A stretch of 64,000 nucleotides of DNA from Mesorhizobium tamadayense (GTDB lineage Bacteria > Pseudomonadota > Alphaproteobacteria > Rhizobiales > Rhizobiaceae), in NCBI RefSeq assembly GCF_003863365.1, contig NZ_RQXT01000012.1:62001-126000 (forward strand), written 5' to 3'. Shown piece after piece: positions 63,721 to 64,000 of the stretch. Both the position numbers and the translations under genes were made by a program. Numbering within the stretch: position 1 is the stretch's first letter; the number at the start of each line of letters is the position of its first letter. The notes under the pieces are model-generated. The model was given only the letters and a program-made list of their open reading frames with translations, was not told the DNA's origin and searched no databases.

Positions 63721-64000
63721 CTAGCTCAAATCGGGCGTATGGTCAAACAAACGCCTATGCTCCTTGAGCGCATAGGTGTCGGTCATGCCGGCCAGGAAAT
63801 CGGCGACGCTGCGCGCCTTGATGCGATCTTCAGCGCGGTCGAGCCCTTCGCGCCAGCCGTCCGGCATGGCGTGCGGGTCGGCGAGATAGGCATCGAACAG
63901 GTCGCGGACGATCTGTTCGGCGTCGGTCCGCACGCGCATCACTTCGGCATGCCGGTAGAGATGCTTGTACAGAAAAGCCTTCAGTTCCCTTTCGGCTGCG
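63721..64000 (-). CDS. dgt: dGTPase-like protein, C-terminal part (runs off right edge)
   Basis: About 92 residues are visible, and the start lies beyond the right edge. [20 protein letters not shown] then [20 protein letters not shown] and [20 protein letters not shown] match the C-terminal region of deoxyguanosine triphosphate triphosphohydrolase-like proteins, normally found next to argS in rhizobia. The HD catalytic part is not in the window. Confidence 0.85.
   Translation of the reverse strand, partial: AAERELKAFLYKHLYRHAEVMRVRTDAEQIVRDLFDAYLADPHAMPDGWREGLDRAEDRIKARSVADFLAGMTDTYALKEHRRLFDHTPDLS

Overview
The window looks like a chromosome segment of a Mesorhizobium-like alphaproteobacterium (Hyphomicrobiales). 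This rests on high GC, on the gene order argS - SPOR protein - nagZ - scpA - scpB - tatABC - serS - surE - pcm - lytM, on the yajC-secDF block, on a coxMNOP-type oxidase cluster, on DUF1127 genes with CCUCCUCCC-loop RNAs, and on dispersed palindromic repeats of rhizobial style. The genus is an inference; no 16S gene is present.

Region 1 (1 to about 22,945) is an integrated mobile element. Its right end is a tyrosine recombinase gene next to a 48-bp 3' fragment of tRNA-Glu(UUC), which I read as attR; the other end lies left of the window. From right to left it carries the integrase, a small HTH-like protein, an AlpA/excisionase-like protein, a small protein, a DNA methyltransferase-like protein, an SSB-like protein ending in DDDIPF, a Toprim primase-like protein, a replicative ATPase and a phage terminase small subunit. 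No capsid, tail or large terminase gene is seen, so this resembles a phage satellite (PICI-like). Further left lie a serine recombinase, a HEPN-like plus PD-(D/E)XK pair, a periplasmic ClpP-fold protein, a frameshifted astacin protease, small secreted or acidic proteins, and a five-gene defence operon: hsdM-hsdS-hsdR, a YgjP-type zinc peptidase and a NERD-type nuclease domain protein cut by the window edge.

Region 2 (about 23,000 to 34,900) is ordinary chromosome: a CBS-domain protein, remains of a NodT-family outer-membrane efflux gene, an Asp/Asn beta-hydroxylase, a DUF982 protein, map, radC, an alternative heme-copper oxidase operon (subunits II, I, III, III, IV), a YbaK-type deacylase, a DUF2189 membrane protein, a small membrane peptide, a cytochrome c and a small secreted protein.

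Region 3 (about 35,000 to 44,500) holds tig, tRNA-Leu(UAG), a GDYXXLXY/DUF2157 pair, two tandem DUF1127 genes followed by six hairpins that all show a CCTCCTCCC loop (a 'cuckoo'/CcsR-type small RNA array), trmFO, a parDE toxin-antitoxin pair with a palindromic operator, a sterol desaturase-like protein, and two genes whose families include the mitochondrial complex I assembly factors NDUFAF6 and NDUFAF3.

Region 4 (about 44,500 to 64,000) is housekeeping, almost all on the minus strand: secDF, yajC, a divergent DUF815 ATPase, an NlpD-like lipoprotein, pcm, surE, serS, tatCBA, scpB, scpA, nagZ, a 1194-residue SPOR membrane protein, argS and the 3' end of a dGTPase-like gene. Many of these genes overlap by ATGA, so they are probably co-transcribed and translationally coupled.
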